A DNA stretch of 64,000 nt from Fredinandcohnia onubensis (GCF_002734215.1 NZ_NSEB01000012.1:470214-534213), one strand, 5' to 3'; positions 44,157 to 53,535 are shown, counted from the stretch's first letter. Numbers and translations: made by a program. The notes: generated by a model from the sequence alone, not told the origin.

Positions 44157-45311
44157 ATGGAATTACAAACAAAGGACAATCGAAAGTTTACGAATCAGCT
44201 GCCTAAGTGGGCCATTGGTTGCCATATAGGGTTGATCTCTATTTTCTTTATAATTGGAATCGGTGTGTTTGTTTTAGCTGCCAAAGAAGTTTCCGAGACA
44301 GGATTCGGTTTATCCCTCCTACTTTTTGCGATTGGTGTTGTCTTTCTTGGGTTTTCGTGGTTCAGTTATAAGAATTTACGAAAATACCAAGACGTTGTAA
44401 TTAACATACAGCTCGGTGAAAACGGGTATGATTCCTATGTGAAGGACAAAAAGATGGATGAAGAACACCACATATCCATTCCATATGAAAATATAAAATA
44501 TGTATTAATCGGTATGGACTATCGCTTAAAAGCAAAGTCCAAGATTCATAGTGGCGAAAATTATAATATGAGGACAAAATTTGTTCCGGTACGATCCGCT
44601 AAAGTCTTTATCTATGGTGTCGATACCAATAATGAAGTGAAGGTTACCAGTTTTCCTCATGCGGACGAGAAATCCCTATATGATTGGATTGGCGTTTTTC
44701 AAAAGTATAGGGTTGACATTTACCATACGGATAAAGCTTTAACAGCTACCCCCAGTAATCCTGAGGTCATTGAATCGATTCCAAAAAAGCATTTTGATGG
44801 AACACTTTCCTTCGTTATTGGCTCAGAGGCTGAAGGATTGGATAATCTCTTTCTAACAGAAGAACAGAAAAAAGTCATGGAGAAAAGTGATAGAAAGAAT
44901 CGGAAGAACGGACTCTTATTTACTACTCTTCTCTCCTTTTTACAGCTTCTATTGACTTGTTTCTGGTTTCCGACTTGGGACATCGTAGGTGAATCCTTTA
45001 GTGACAGCTCAGGAGAATTCGTTGCACTTTTTTGCACCATTCTCTTACAGTTTTTTATCTATATAAAGATGGGACATGTCAAATGGTATGAGCCAATAAG
45101 AGATATGTTCATTCTTTACCTGGGTATTTTCATTGGTTTGCAGCTCTCATCCGACGAGCGAACATCTTTCGAGCCGGCCGTTCAGGTTTATGCGATGATG
45201 ACGATTGGAGCGTTTTTATTTCTATATTACGCGATGAAGGTATCTTCCTGGTTTAAAAAACTGGGTAAGAAGTTATCGAAAACTGGCCCAAAAAAAGATT
45301 CACGTTTTTAA
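44157..45311 (+). CDS. Membrane protein with internal PH-like domain
   Basis: A 384-residue protein with two spans at the N-terminus (AIGCHIGLISIFFIIGIGVF and GLSLLLFAIGVVFLGFSW), a soluble beta-rich part with a PH-like look (about 80-200), and four spans at the C-terminus (LLFTTLLSFLQLLLTCFW, FVALFCTILLQFFIY, MFILYLGIFIGLQ, MTIGAFLFLYYAMK). The tail is basic (KKLGKKLSKTGPKK). No function could be recognised. GAAAGGGG lies upstream of the ATG, and a terminator follows at 45358. Confidence 0.65.
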   Translation: MELQTKDNRKFTNQLPKWAIGCHIGLISIFFIIGIGVFVLAAKEVSETGFGLSLLLFAIGVVFLGFSWFSYKNLRKYQDVVINIQLGENGYDSYVKDKKMDEEHHISIPYENIKYVLIGMDYRLKAKSKIHSGENYNMRTKFVPVRSAKVFIYGVDTNNEVKVTSFPHADEKSLYDWIGVFQKYRVDIYHTDKALTATPSNPEVIESIPKKHFDGTLSFVIGSEAEGLDNLFLTEEQKKVMEKSDRKNRKNGLLFTTLLSFLQLLLTCFWFPTWDIVGESFSDSSGEFVALFCTILLQFFIYIKMGHVKWYEPIRDMFILYLGIFIGLQLSSDERTSFEPAVQVYAMMTIGAFLFLYYAMKVSSWFKKLGKKLSKTGPKKDSRF

Positions 45312-45357
45312 GAGAAAAAATGATAACTACAATATAAAGATAGATTTTAATACACAT

Positions 45358-45398
45358 AAAAGCAGTGGATTTCACAACTGAAATCACACTGCTTTTTA
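45358..45398 (+). terminator. Terminator of the 44157 gene
   Basis: AAAGCAGTGGATTTC pairs with GAAATCACACTGCTTT and is followed by T residues. Confidence 0.85.
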
Positions 45399-45489
45399 AT
45401 GTTAATTAAGGTAACATATGTTAAAATTATTTGTATATTCTTCTTCAAATAACGTAGCAGTACACTTTTAAAAAAAGGGAGTTGTTTAA

Positions 45490-45777
45490 ATGCCTATTTG
45501 TAATCATTGTGGTAAAGAATGGACTTGGAAACAAACGATGAAAACACTATCCAGATTGAAATGCCCACAATGCAATAACAAACAATATGAGTCAGCTTCC
45601 TCAAAGAAAAAAACGTCTATAATCGGTCTAATCCCAGTAATCGCATTACCTATTAACGTCTTTTTAAATAATCCGTGGTGGATGGTTGTCATTATTATGA
45701 TACCAATGATAGCAGTTGTACTGTGTGTATATCCATTTATGATCAAAGTTTCAAATGAAGAAGAACCCCTTTGGTGA
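45490..45777 (+). CDS. TIGR04104-type putative zinc-ribbon membrane protein
   Basis: A 95-residue protein. The N-terminal ribbon CNHCGKEWTWKQT (4-16) and CPQCNNKQY (25-33) carry two cysteine pairs, followed by two hydrophobic spans (IIGLIPVIALPINVFL and WWMVVIIMIPMIAVVLCVY). This is the TIGR04104 family found in Bacillus. It probably anchors a metal-binding ribbon at the membrane; its function is unknown. AAAGGGAG precedes the ATG. Confidence 0.8.
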   Translation: MPICNHCGKEWTWKQTMKTLSRLKCPQCNNKQYESASSKKKTSIIGLIPVIALPINVFLNNPWWMVVIIMIPMIAVVLCVYPFMIKVSNEEEPLW

Positions 45778-45924
45778 AGAATTGGCTGAATCGCTAACGA
45801 ATTGCCACTCTCACCATCCCATAAGAAAGAGTACATCTGCAAATAATGGTCTTTTAAGGACTTCCCGGTGAATCCGCAGGGAAGTCCTTCATATCTCCCC
45901 CGCCATTAAAAAAATCACCCATTT

Positions 45925-46142
45925 TCACAATTGTTTCGTTTCTTTAAAACCTTTAATCAAAATGACGATTCCACTACAAAAATGGTCGGGAATAGTATTA
46001 CCATTAAGCCTCCACCAGCAAATCCACTTGAAACAATGTTTGCGTCAATAATACCTAAAATCCAAGATAAAAGTGGTGCTATTTACAACATCGTAACTAA
46101 ACCCCATGTAATTAACTTTTTCCTTTTTTGATTTGTATTCAT
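45925..46142 (-). pseudogene. Small two-span membrane protein, nonsense plus frameshift
   Basis: A strong site (AGGAGGGGGAG) precedes ATG at 46142 and the frame begins MNTNQKRKKLITWGLVTML, then hits a stop and continues IAPLLSWILGIIDANIVSSG and FAGGGLMVILFPTIFVV. A shift of one base then gives GIVILIKGFKETKQL and a normal stop at 45925. Joined, this is a typical small two-span membrane protein of Bacillus. The opposite-strand reading frame here is only a shadow. Confidence 0.65.
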
Positions 46143-46260
46143 AACGTTCTCCCCCTCCTAAAATCCGACTTTCCATATAGTTTAGTAAAATTGGTCAGAA
46201 TCCCACAAAGAATGGAGAAATGTATTTCGCTGTTTGATTTTACTAAATACCATCACTAAA

Positions 46261-46295
46261 AAAGCATTACTGCTATTTTACAGTAATGCTCTCCT
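46261..46295 (-). terminator. Orphan hairpin with T-run
   Basis: AGCATTACTG and CAGTAATGCT form a perfect 10-bp stem; the minus-strand side continues TTTTTT. No intact minus-strand gene lies immediately before it. Confidence 0.6.
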
Positions 46296-46404
46296 TTGTT
46301 TATAATCACTTTTTGAAACAGACCATAAACCCAGCAAACAAAAAGTGCTGTCGTTCGATATCTTGCTCCCTATCTACATTATACTACTCTTTATCAAGTA
46401 TTTA

Positions 46405-46433
46405 TAGACTACTCTTTTTGTAATTCCTATATT
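46405..46433 (+). promoter_or_regulatory. Possible vegetative promoter of arr
   Basis: TAGACT (46405-46410), a 17-base spacer and TATATT (46428-46433). The -35 is weak. The start codon of arr follows about 40 bases later. Confidence 0.4.
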
Positions 46434-46471
46434 ATAGTGGTATCCAAAGCTAATATAAGGAGTGTATCAAT

Positions 46472-46888
46472 ATGAATGACATAAAAGATGTCTTAGATAG
46501 TGGTCCTTTTTTCCACGGTACTAAAGCAGAACTAAAAATAGGTGATTTATTAGAACCCCAGCACCTATCAAATTACCAAGATAAAAAATCTAACTATATC
46601 TATTTTACTGCAACATTAGATGCTGCTAAATGGGGTGCAGAATTAGCAACAGCTAAATCAAAAGAAAGAATTTATATTGTAGAGCCATTAGGCGAATTTG
46701 AGAATGATCCGAACTTAACGGACAAAAGATTCCCTGGTAACCCTACACGTTCCTATAGATCTAAATCTCCTTTGAAAATAATAGCTGAATTAAGTTCATG
46801 GGAAAGACATTCCGATGAACAAATAAATCATATGATCTCATCTCTAAAAAAGTTACGTGAACAAGGAAAAGCTGTAATAGACGATTAA
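46472..46888 (+). CDS. arr: Rifamycin NAD+ ADP-ribosyltransferase Arr
   Basis: A 138-residue protein matching Arr over its full length: FFHGTKAELKIGDLL (His in the NAD-binding pocket), SNYQDKKSNYIYFTATLDAAKWGAE, RIYIVEPLGEFENDPNLTDK and RFPGNPTRSYRSKSPL, then the terminal ELSSWERHSDEQINHM. Arr transfers ADP-ribose from NAD to the C23 hydroxyl of rifamycins, inactivating them in the cytoplasm. Homologues are common on Bacillaceae chromosomes. AAGGAGTG precedes the ATG and a GC-rich terminator follows. It is a single gene, likely an intrinsic rifampicin-resistance determinant; activity is not shown here. Confidence 0.93.
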   Translation: MNDIKDVLDSGPFFHGTKAELKIGDLLEPQHLSNYQDKKSNYIYFTATLDAAKWGAELATAKSKERIYIVEPLGEFENDPNLTDKRFPGNPTRSYRSKSPLKIIAELSSWERHSDEQINHMISSLKKLREQGKAVIDD

Positions 46889-46900
46889 TCCAGTTTTCAC

Positions 46901-46940
46901 GGACGGCGGATGCGCCATCTGCACTGCCGTCCCCTCTTTT
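46901..46940 (+). terminator. GC-rich terminator of arr
   Basis: GGACGGC (46901-46907) pairs with GCCGTCC (46926-46932), followed by CCTCTTTT. It also separates arr from the convergent FUSC gene. Confidence 0.8.
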
Positions 46941-46942
46941 CA

Positions 46943-48868
46943 TTACCCACGCGATCTCCCAAGTTCTTTTTGTAAAAAATGGATTTCCTTATGTATACTA
47001 GGATAGCTTTCTATTTCCGGAATGACTACTTGCTTTGGCGAAACATTCCGTGCTGCAGCATTTGCCATTGTTTCAAATGCATATAAAATTTGTGCGGATT
47101 TCTCATTGGAAAGGTTCGGCCGGTTGGAATCTTTTGAACAATTTTCTAATAAGAATCCTAATTGCTTTGTTGAAAATAGGACTGGCCAATAATAATCTAA
47201 CGCCTTACGGTTACCCGGAATCTCACCAGAGGCGGTATTATACAAAGTTTGTAAATTACTTAAATTTGTTCTCATTTTTATTCTTTCTCTACTCTGTCTT
47301 GGATTAAACCCTTTTCCTTGATCCGAAAAAAGAACCATTAGGAACTGTGCTTGACTTCGCAATGTTTTGCTCAGTAAATGCGGAATTCGGCTAGAAGCAG
47401 ATTTTCTACCCACGAGATAAACTCCTAATAATCCAATCGCACTACCGATTACAATGTCAATAAATCTCGCCTGAGCAAAATAGGAAAAACTAAACATCTC
47501 TTGACTTGTACTTTCAGCCATTAACAATGCATTTGGCGTGAAGAAAAGTGCCGCTAATCCATAGTTTTTGACAATAAACAACTCGGTAATAAATGTTAAT
47601 ACTAAAATAAACAACGTAATTACAAAACCGGATGGATGAAAGGATAGAATGAACCCGGCAATAATTATACCAATTACTGTACCGAAAAATCGTTGAATGG
47701 CTCGATGAAATGTTGACACAATCGTTGCGCCTGACATCACTGCTACGCAAGATAACGGTACCCAATAGGAACGAGCAAATCCAAATTGATAGGCAAAAAT
47801 TGCAGCAATGGCCGTTATCACGCCAAAGCGAACAGACGAAATAAACACGATTGAATTTTTATCAAACGCTCCCATAAAAATCGTTTTTAGAGAGGGTTTA
47901 TCAATTTGAATCGATTTTTTTACATTGCATATAGGTTCATTAAGAATGGCTTCTGCATTATAGATGGTGGTGAACAACTGACTAACCTGCCTATCCATTT
48001 TCTCCGGCTGTAAGATATGTGGTTTTTCTCGCTTTTCACGGTTGTTTAAAGAATGTACAAGTAGTCGTGTAGTTTGCCCTACTTCTTTTGGTAATGTAGC
48101 ATTGGCGTTTGAGAAGTGTTCCACAATATAAATGAACAACTCGTTTGCGAAATTATTTAATAAGTACAATCGATTAAACATGTCAGTGGTTCGCCATGGA
48201 ATGTAACTCGCTGAAAGAGTTTCTTCGGATTCATTTAAAACCTCCATCACTTTATGCTTAGCTTCGGTGAATTTAGGAGTTCCAACAGAATCCAGAAGTT
48301 CAGCTAATTGCAAATAAACTCTAGTCACAACACCTGATTCTGGTCCATGGGGATTAAAAAACCACCCGATCATGGCAATAATCCACGATAAACAACCACT
48401 AAGAAATACTAACCCTGCACGTAAAAATGCTTCATCGGGATTGAGTGGCATTCCCGTTGTCATGGCAAAAACTAATACAAAAAAGATGGCGGATGGACCG
48501 GTTATTTTTAATGCACCGAACACAAAAATGACTACTGCTGCAATGATTCCCATCAGAATTGCGACTGCTAGCGGATATGGTGCACTAATCGTTCCCAAAT
48601 AAGTAACAAACGTCAAACCGAGGACGACCGAAAGGATTTTTTTTGCTCGCTGAGCATATGGGATATTAAACACATATAAATAGGTAAAGCCACCTAAGCC
48701 AGCAATTAAACCATATTGCAAATGACCAAAGACTAATCCTATCATAACAGGCAAAGCAGCAGCTAATCCTGCACTAAAGGCTTTTAACCAAGGAAATGGT
48801 TTCTTATTTACTTGTAGTGCTTGCTTAATCATAGAAGGGATTACCCGGTTTAATTGTTTGTCACTCAT
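46943..48868 (-). CDS. FUSC-family membrane protein (aromatic acid exporter-like)
   Basis: A 641-residue protein with two blocks of about five or six spans (residues 25-170 and 345-480) separated by and ending in soluble helical domains, the layout of FUSC/YccS-type proteins. Blocks begin PFPWLKAFSAGLAAALPVMIG and FGVITAIAAIFAYQFGFARSYWVPL. Proteins of this class are linked to efflux of aromatic acids or envelope stress, though the substrate is not defined here. AGAAGGAT precedes the ATG at 48868. It is convergent with arr. Confidence 0.82.
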   Translation of the reverse strand: MSDKQLNRVIPSMIKQALQVNKKPFPWLKAFSAGLAAALPVMIGLVFGHLQYGLIAGLGGFTYLYVFNIPYAQRAKKILSVVLGLTFVTYLGTISAPYPLAVAILMGIIAAVVIFVFGALKITGPSAIFFVLVFAMTTGMPLNPDEAFLRAGLVFLSGCLSWIIAMIGWFFNPHGPESGVVTRVYLQLAELLDSVGTPKFTEAKHKVMEVLNESEETLSASYIPWRTTDMFNRLYLLNNFANELFIYIVEHFSNANATLPKEVGQTTRLLVHSLNNREKREKPHILQPEKMDRQVSQLFTTIYNAEAILNEPICNVKKSIQIDKPSLKTIFMGAFDKNSIVFISSVRFGVITAIAAIFAYQFGFARSYWVPLSCVAVMSGATIVSTFHRAIQRFFGTVIGIIIAGFILSFHPSGFVITLFILVLTFITELFIVKNYGLAALFFTPNALLMAESTSQEMFSFSYFAQARFIDIVIGSAIGLLGVYLVGRKSASSRIPHLLSKTLRSQAQFLMVLFSDQGKGFNPRQSRERIKMRTNLSNLQTLYNTASGEIPGNRKALDYYWPVLFSTKQLGFLLENCSKDSNRPNLSNEKSAQILYAFETMANAAARNVSPKQVVIPEIESYPSIHKEIHFLQKELGRSRG

Positions 48869-49048
48869 TATAATCCTTCTTTACTAATGTTTTTCTTCAG
48901 GTAGGTTATATTATTCACCTAATTTAAGTCCTTCAGCCGCTGAATTTATGTTATCACTAAGCTGTTACCTGGTTCACTGTTGCTTTCCAATCGCTCTAAC
49001 GTTACACTACCTAAACGATACTTGTCGAAACTCCACTTGGAACTCAAG

Positions 49049-49390
49049 TTAGCCACGACCAATCGTATCGTTCAACTTCTTGCGATATTTTTCCTTCCAG
49101 GTTTGCTCTTCCTTCACCAAGTCATCGCAGAAAGCAGCCACGTCCTCACCCGTAAGGTCAGTTACTTTCTTTCCTTCCGCTGATCCTTCCTCAAAAAGTT
49201 CGAGAATGCCACCAAAGATACGTCTGCTGTCCTTCCAATCAGTTGGACCACCACCAGCAGTCCACATATATTTTTGGATAGCTTTGTAAGCGTTGCGGTA
49301 CTCACTTGGAAGTGCCTTTGCACGTGCCTCCATCGCCCTCCATTCCCTCTTGTCATCAAAGCTTCCAATCATTTTTTCGAAAATATTCAT
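49049..49390 (-). CDS. DUF1048 family protein
   Basis: A 113-residue acidic/helical protein of the DUF1048 family: [42 protein letters not shown] and the terminal [11 protein letters not shown] are characteristic. DUF1048 proteins are almost always encoded after a PadR regulator. Here the ATG overlaps the PadR stop by one base (TAATG), so the pair is translationally coupled. Function not established. Confidence 0.85.
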   Translation of the reverse strand: MNIFEKMIGSFDDKREWRAMEARAKALPSEYRNAYKAIQKYMWTAGGGPTDWKDSRRIFGGILELFEEGSAEGKKVTDLTGEDVAAFCDDLVKEEQTWKEKYRKKLNDTIGRG

Positions 49391-49731
49391 TATACTTCTC
49401 CCCTTTTGATTTTATTCGTTTTAAGTTCATTAATTTTGCTTGAGACAAATTCCCACTTTTCCCAAAAAACTTCCAGTCGATCTTGACCTGCTGCGTTGAG
49501 TTTGTAAAATTTTCTAGGCGGTCCCATAGTGGATGGCTTTTTCTCGATGTCAACAAGATTGTGTTTCTCAAGCCGCATGGTAATTGTATAAACTGTGCCT
49601 TCAACCACATCAGTGAAGCCAAGCTCTCGAAGCTGTTGGGTGATTTCATAGCCGTAAGTTTCGCCACGACTGATGATTTCAAGCACACAACCTTCAAGTA
49701 CTCCTTTCAACATTTCCGTGATGTTTTCCAT
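49390..49731 (-). CDS. PadR family transcriptional regulator
   Basis: A 113-residue PadR protein with winged helix: [23 protein letters not shown], then [18 protein letters not shown] and the wing [10 protein letters not shown], and a C-terminal dimerisation helix. PadR proteins are repressors that bind palindromes near their own promoter. The start was set at 49731, where GGAGG lies upstream, instead of 49743. A perfect inverted repeat occurs 41 bases upstream and is the likely operator. The downstream partner is DUF1048. Confidence 0.88.
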   Translation of the reverse strand: MENITEMLKGVLEGCVLEIISRGETYGYEITQQLRELGFTDVVEGTVYTITMRLEKHNLVDIEKKPSTMGPPRKFYKLNAAGQDRLEVFWEKWEFVSSKINELKTNKIKRGEV

Positions 49732-49771
49732 AATGACCTCCATTTAGATTCCTTATATTTATTAGTACTAT

Positions 49772-49794
49772 GTAACACAGGTATCTTGTGTTAC
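49772..49794. promoter_or_regulatory. Predicted PadR operator
   Basis: GTAACACA and TGTGTTAC are perfect 8-base arms around a seven-base centre. It sits downstream of the predicted transcription start and upstream of the padR ribosome site. Confidence 0.65.
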
Positions 49795-49823
49795 CGATAT
49801 TCAGTATCACTCACTACCAGTAT

Positions 49824-49853
49824 ATAGTATTACAAACTAGTGTCACTTGTCAA
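49824..49853 (-). promoter_or_regulatory. Promoter of the padR-DUF1048 pair
   Basis: The minus strand has TTGACA (49848-49853), an 18-base spacer and TACTAT (49824-49829). Confidence 0.5.
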
Positions 49854-50074
49854 TAAATCTTTTCGTCAAAAAGGCCCATAATACGACCAAAAATAAACTT
49901 TAGGCTATGAGGGTAATCTAATATTAACGGATCCTGATACCTATCTAATGGCTTGTTGCATCACAATATGTGGTGCTTTTACGATATAAAAAATAACTCA
50001 GTAGTTTCTGAGCTATTCTTGTGATTATTTATATCCCTTATTCAACTAAAGCTACCCTTTACTTTAAGTGCAAT

Positions 50075-51079
50075 TCTTCACAAACTTATTTACTTGCTCA
50101 GCAATGATGGTCTGATCCGCGCTTTGTTGGATTACAATGAGTGGAACCCACAATAGAGGCCTTCATGGGAACTGTTCATTCCACCATGTGTGATAAATAA
50201 TTTAGTATATTTTAGCACTTCTACTTGTGGTACATAATTTTTTAGGATCTTTCCTAAATCAGATATTTGAGTTTTTTCCCCAATCGACATGACTACGGTT
50301 TGATCAGTGTTCCCAAATGGTTCAAAACAAAGCTTTTAAAAATCAATGGCTTGGTTAAAGACAGTACCAAGTGAAATATAAATCGAATTTTTCCCCTTGA
50401 TTGCTGTAAGGTCAAAGTTTTCATGAATTAATCGTGTTGAGATGGATGGACCTATAGATTTGTAAGTGTGGTCGAATGCTACTGCAAAAGGTTGCAACTC
50501 CCTAATTGTATAAACGATTGTAAGTGGTGCAGGATTACAAAAAACTTCGTAATGGGAATGGATCACGACGCCATACTTTTCCTTCACCATTGCCATCATG
50601 CTTTGAAATTCATTGTGTATTTCTTTAACCACTTCTATAGGAATGTTTTTAGAAAGTCGTTCCAACATTTTATCGAATGATTCCTTTGTCTGCGCAAAGG
50701 AAGTACAAGAATTGATTGCCGGTAACTTAAGAATTTGGGGAAGTAAATGTCCACAACCGAACATAGAATCATGGATGATGAAATCAAAATGTTCTCCATC
50801 AATCTGTTCAAGCACGCTAGGTATGACAATATCTGCAGTAAATAAAAGTCCATTAATTCTTTCAAGTAAATAATTTCTTCCACCCGAGATAAATGCTTTT
50901 ATAAATTTTTGACCTTCTAATGTTCGTACCGTAGCTCCCGTCTTCTCAATTCGCTCTCGAAAATCTTCTATCGTAAAGTACACTACCTCTTCGCCGCGTG
51001 AAATTAGCTCTTGGACAACTCCAATAGTTGGATTGATATGTCCTTCTGAACCTATATTAATAAATAAAACACGTGCCAT
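50075..51079 (-). pseudogene. MGT-type glycosyltransferase, broken by a nonsense codon and frameshift
   Basis: The first 247 residues (MARVLFINIGSEGHINPTIG onward) match macrolide-type UDP-glycosyltransferases (GT1). At 50336-50338 an in-frame TAA interrupts; the same frame continues KLCFEPFGNTDQTVVMSIG and FITHGGMNSSHEGLYCG, the GT1 donor-site region with its HGG motif. A one-base shift then gives VPLIVIQQSADQ and an early end. The stop probably replaced a Tyr codon. The protein lacks most of the normal C-terminus, and its end merges with a dispersed repeat flank. GGGGGTGG precedes the ATG at 51079. This is a glycosyltransferase in decay. Confidence 0.75.
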
Positions 51080-51160
51080 TTCAACCACCCCCTGCCCCGT
51101 TAGTTGAAGAAGAAATCTTTAAAGTTGGAGATCTAAATCATCTAAAGTACCATTCAATTT

Positions 51161-51598
51161 TTATCTGATTTTCTCCGCTAACTCTAAAATAATTCCCTCT
51201 GGACCACGAACGTAGCATAACTTATAACTTTCTTCATATTGCTGTATCTCACTAAAGATTTCCGTGCCCTTCTCTTTCAATTTTGCAACAATAGCTTCAA
51301 TATCTTCAACAGCAAAGCAAATATGTCGGATACCTTGCGTATTTGCAAAAGGTTGCTGAATATCTTCTTCATCTGACGGCGTATAAAATTTAACTAGCTC
51401 TATCCATGCCTGACCATCTGGCATCCCCAATCCCACACATGCCGTTTTAACATCATTAAGCCCAACTATTCTTTCCAACTGTTCACTATTCAATTCCCAT
51501 TCCGCTTGCACTTCAAGTCCTAAATCAAGAAAAAACGCTTTAGCCTCTGAAAGATCATTTACGTTTATACTCACATGATCTATTCTATTGATTTTCAT
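51161..51598 (-). CDS. VOC family (glyoxalase-like) protein
   Basis: A 145-residue protein with two beta-alpha-beta-beta-beta units. The first begins INRIDHVSINVNDLSEAKAFF and the second IRHICFAVEDIEAIVAKLKE, with the metal-binding His and a terminal Glu in GPEGIILELAE. These fit the glyoxalase/dioxygenase superfamily. Substrate unknown. AGGAGG precedes the ATG at 51598. It lies next to the broken glycosyltransferase. Confidence 0.82.
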   Translation of the reverse strand: MKINRIDHVSINVNDLSEAKAFFLDLGLEVQAEWELNSEQLERIVGLNDVKTACVGLGMPDGQAWIELVKFYTPSDEEDIQQPFANTQGIRHICFAVEDIEAIVAKLKEKGTEIFSEIQQYEESYKLCYVRGPEGIILELAEKIR

Positions 51599-51993
51599 AT
51601 CTCATACCTCCTATGTTCCTGTTATTTTCAATACCTGTATTCGTGTAAGGTTTGTTTGAAATTCTAATTCACTTAAAACAGAAGATATCCTTATTCAAGT
51701 AAACTGCATCGATAGTTTAGTAACTTCAACAAAAGGGTGCTTTAATCCTTCTTGGATCAAAGCACCCCTTAGTTAAAGAAGACATGGTGCAAACTAATGG
51801 AGTAATGAGGTACTTTACTTCTTGGTTAAATAATATCTTGCATTAGCAAAAAATATGGTTCCAAAAAGAAACAACATAACAGTTTACAAAATAAACCCAA
51901 CTATTTGTTAAACTATCCTGCACAGTTAGTAAAAGAAGAAAAAGAGATTCTTTTTTCGAAAAAAATGACCCTCACAATTTGCGTGGAGTTATA
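51599..51993. other. Intergenic stretch with repeat and a coding fragment
   Basis: Contains repeat R4 and, on the minus strand around 51820-51890, a fragment reading VMLFLFGTIFFANARYYLTK in one frame, probably the tail of a lost small membrane protein. Confidence 0.4.
51735..51767. repeat. Dispersed terminator-like repeat R4
   Basis: GGGTGCTTTAATCC ... GGATCAAAGCACCC, with the AACTTCAACAAAA flank. It lies about 230 bases downstream of the DUF3934 gene. Confidence 0.75.
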
Positions 51994-52131
51994 TTAATTA
52001 TCTGTTTTTTTTACACCTTTACTTTTATATGGTTTTGCACTCTTTTTTTTATTTGCACTAGCTTGCCAACGATTCCAACCTTTCTTGTCTGTTCCTCTCC
52101 CAGTTCCACTTTTTCCTTTAGCTTTACTCAT
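51994..52131 (-). CDS. DUF3934 family small basic protein
   Basis: A 45-residue, very basic protein starting MSKAKGKSGTGRGTDKKGWN and ending with KSAKPYKSKGVKK. It matches DUF3934, a small Bacillus family. GGGGTGAT precedes the ATG. It is too short for most ORF cut-offs but is clearly a gene. Its function is unknown; the charge suggests nucleic-acid contact. Confidence 0.8.
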   Translation of the reverse strand: MSKAKGKSGTGRGTDKKGWNRWQASANKKKSAKPYKSKGVKKTDN

Positions 52132-52178
52132 AACATCACCCCGTTGTCCTTCTAGCTTGAGTTAACCATCTGTTAGTT

Positions 52179-52268
52179 TTAGTATTTTACTCGGTTATTA
52201 ACCAAGCATATTGCAATAAATAACATACATCCTGTCAACCATAGTGCTGTGTATCCTTTTTAATTCAT
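52179..52268 (-). pseudogene. Tiny membrane protein with stop at codon 3
   Basis: AAGGAAAG precedes ATG AAT TAA, and the frame then reads KGYTALWLTGCMLFIAICLV plus NNRVKY to a stop. It would be a 30-residue single-span protein if codon 3 were sense. Confidence 0.4.
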
Positions 52269-52378
52269 CAATCTTTCCTTATTTTAAAACTCTCCCTTTA
52301 AAACTATTATACCTTATTGGCCCATTACTTAACCTGATGCTCCAGCATATCCACTATCTTGTGGATTTAAAGAAATTA

Positions 52379-52716
52379 TTATTCCATGTTAGCTACTAAT
52401 CTACTAGTTTCTTTATAATCTTCTATTAGCTGAGCTACATCTATCCCAATTTCTTCCTTACTTTCTCTTACTCCATCCTCAACTGTTCATCAGCTAATAA
52501 ATGACCAGCAGCAGTAATATCAAATAAATTAGGATAGTCTTTTTTATTTTTACTACTGAGCTGTAAATAGATATTATCAATTCCTTTTTCATTACTAATA
52601 AACCAACAATGAAACGCTTAATGCCAGTATCCAATCCTATGTACATCACTCCGAGAAGCTTCACCTGTTAGGTTCTTATTATCATCAAAAATCTTTATTT
52701 TTTCTCGTTCCCCCAC
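52379..52716 (-). pseudogene. Nudix hydrolase (YfcD-like) remnant
   Basis: From GTG at 52716 the frame reads EREKIKIFDDNKNLTGEASR and DVHRIGYWH, hits TAA in place of a Glu codon, and continues AFHCWFISNEKGIDNIYLQL. After ITAAGHLLADE one base is missing; the next frame gives VEDGVRESKEEIGIDVAQLI, a recognisable Nudix box, to the stop at 52379. It resembles isopentenyl-isomerase-like Nudix enzymes. Two lesions make it non-functional. Confidence 0.7.
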
Positions 52717-53019
52717 TATTCGTAACTCGATATCTACTCTTACCAATATCATATCGAATTTGATAAAGATTATAGCTATCGCCATTCTGCCCGAGTAGCT
52801 GCCAGCTTAATTCTGGAATTCTACCATCTTTAATCTGAACATCTTCGAGAAGCTTGTTTTACGTCTATGGAGAAAGCTCTATTTGTGTTTATGTTTTCAA
52901 CAGGTTATAGGATGATTTTTTCAATGATATCCGAAATACGTTTCCCTTATGACTCTTGCATCCCTTAGTTCAAATACAATTTTTCGCAAACTCAATCCCC
53001 AAAAATAGAGCTGTAGTTT

Positions 53020-53535
53020 TTATTTCATTTCACTAATTTTTACATCAAAAATGCTTAACAGCGATACTATTATTATTATTGATAATAGCCAAGCCAATGG
53101 AGGTTTTTTTTGGTGTATCGGTAAAATAACGAAAATAATGCCTGTAAATAGTACAGACCACCACATATTCCATCCATTATGGTATGTAATAAATCCAAAC
53201 TTACTGTTTATATACTCAACAGATAAGTATATTCCTACCCATAACAAATACCATAAAAAACGTTTAATCCATTCCTCTGGGAACCTTCCTAGGTATATTA
53301 ATACGGTTCCAGAGTAAGAAACGACCATAGATAAAATTGTAATAATGGTATGGTTAGGTAAGATTAAATCGTGAAACAACCACATTGATTTTTTGTAGAG
53401 GAGAAAGTTATATAGAAAATCTCCAATGATTAAGAAGAGTATTGTCGGATAATAAAGTTTCCAATTCCTCCAATCTCCCCATTTAAACGCTGCTAACAAG
53501 TATAAAATATTAACTAAAATATACATAGTATCCAT
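53020..53535 (-). CDS. CBO0543 family membrane protein
   Basis: A protein of about 171 residues with five or six spans. The motifs KWGDWRNWKLYYPTILFLIIGD and a later FITYHNGWNMWWSVL, with IHQKKPPLAWLLSI at the end, match the CBO0543 family. These are of unknown function and frequent near spore genes in Bacillus. Two nearby ATGs (53535 and 53526) are possible; the longer frame to 53649 has no ribosome site and includes repeat sequence. A second family member is at 59041. Confidence 0.75.
   Translation of the reverse strand: MDTMYILVNILYLLAAFKWGDWRNWKLYYPTILFLIIGDFLYNFLLYKKSMWLFHDLILPNHTIITILSMVVSYSGTVLIYLGRFPEEWIKRFLWYLLWVGIYLSVEYINSKFGFITYHNGWNMWWSVLFTGIIFVILPIHQKKPPLAWLLSIIIIVSLLSIFDVKISEMK

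Larger units (their letters stand above)
46143..46471. other. Intergenic stretch with terminator and arr promoter
   Basis: Contains a hairpin with T-run at 46261-46295 and the arr promoter. No gene was seen. Confidence 0.5.

Noticed and set aside
45931..46131. 66-codon plus-strand frame
   Set aside because: It is antisense to a small membrane pseudogene with a strong ribosome site on the minus strand.
49356..49697. 113-codon minus-strand frame overlapping padR
   Set aside because: It is an out-of-frame reading of padR, which has the winged-helix motifs and ribosome site.
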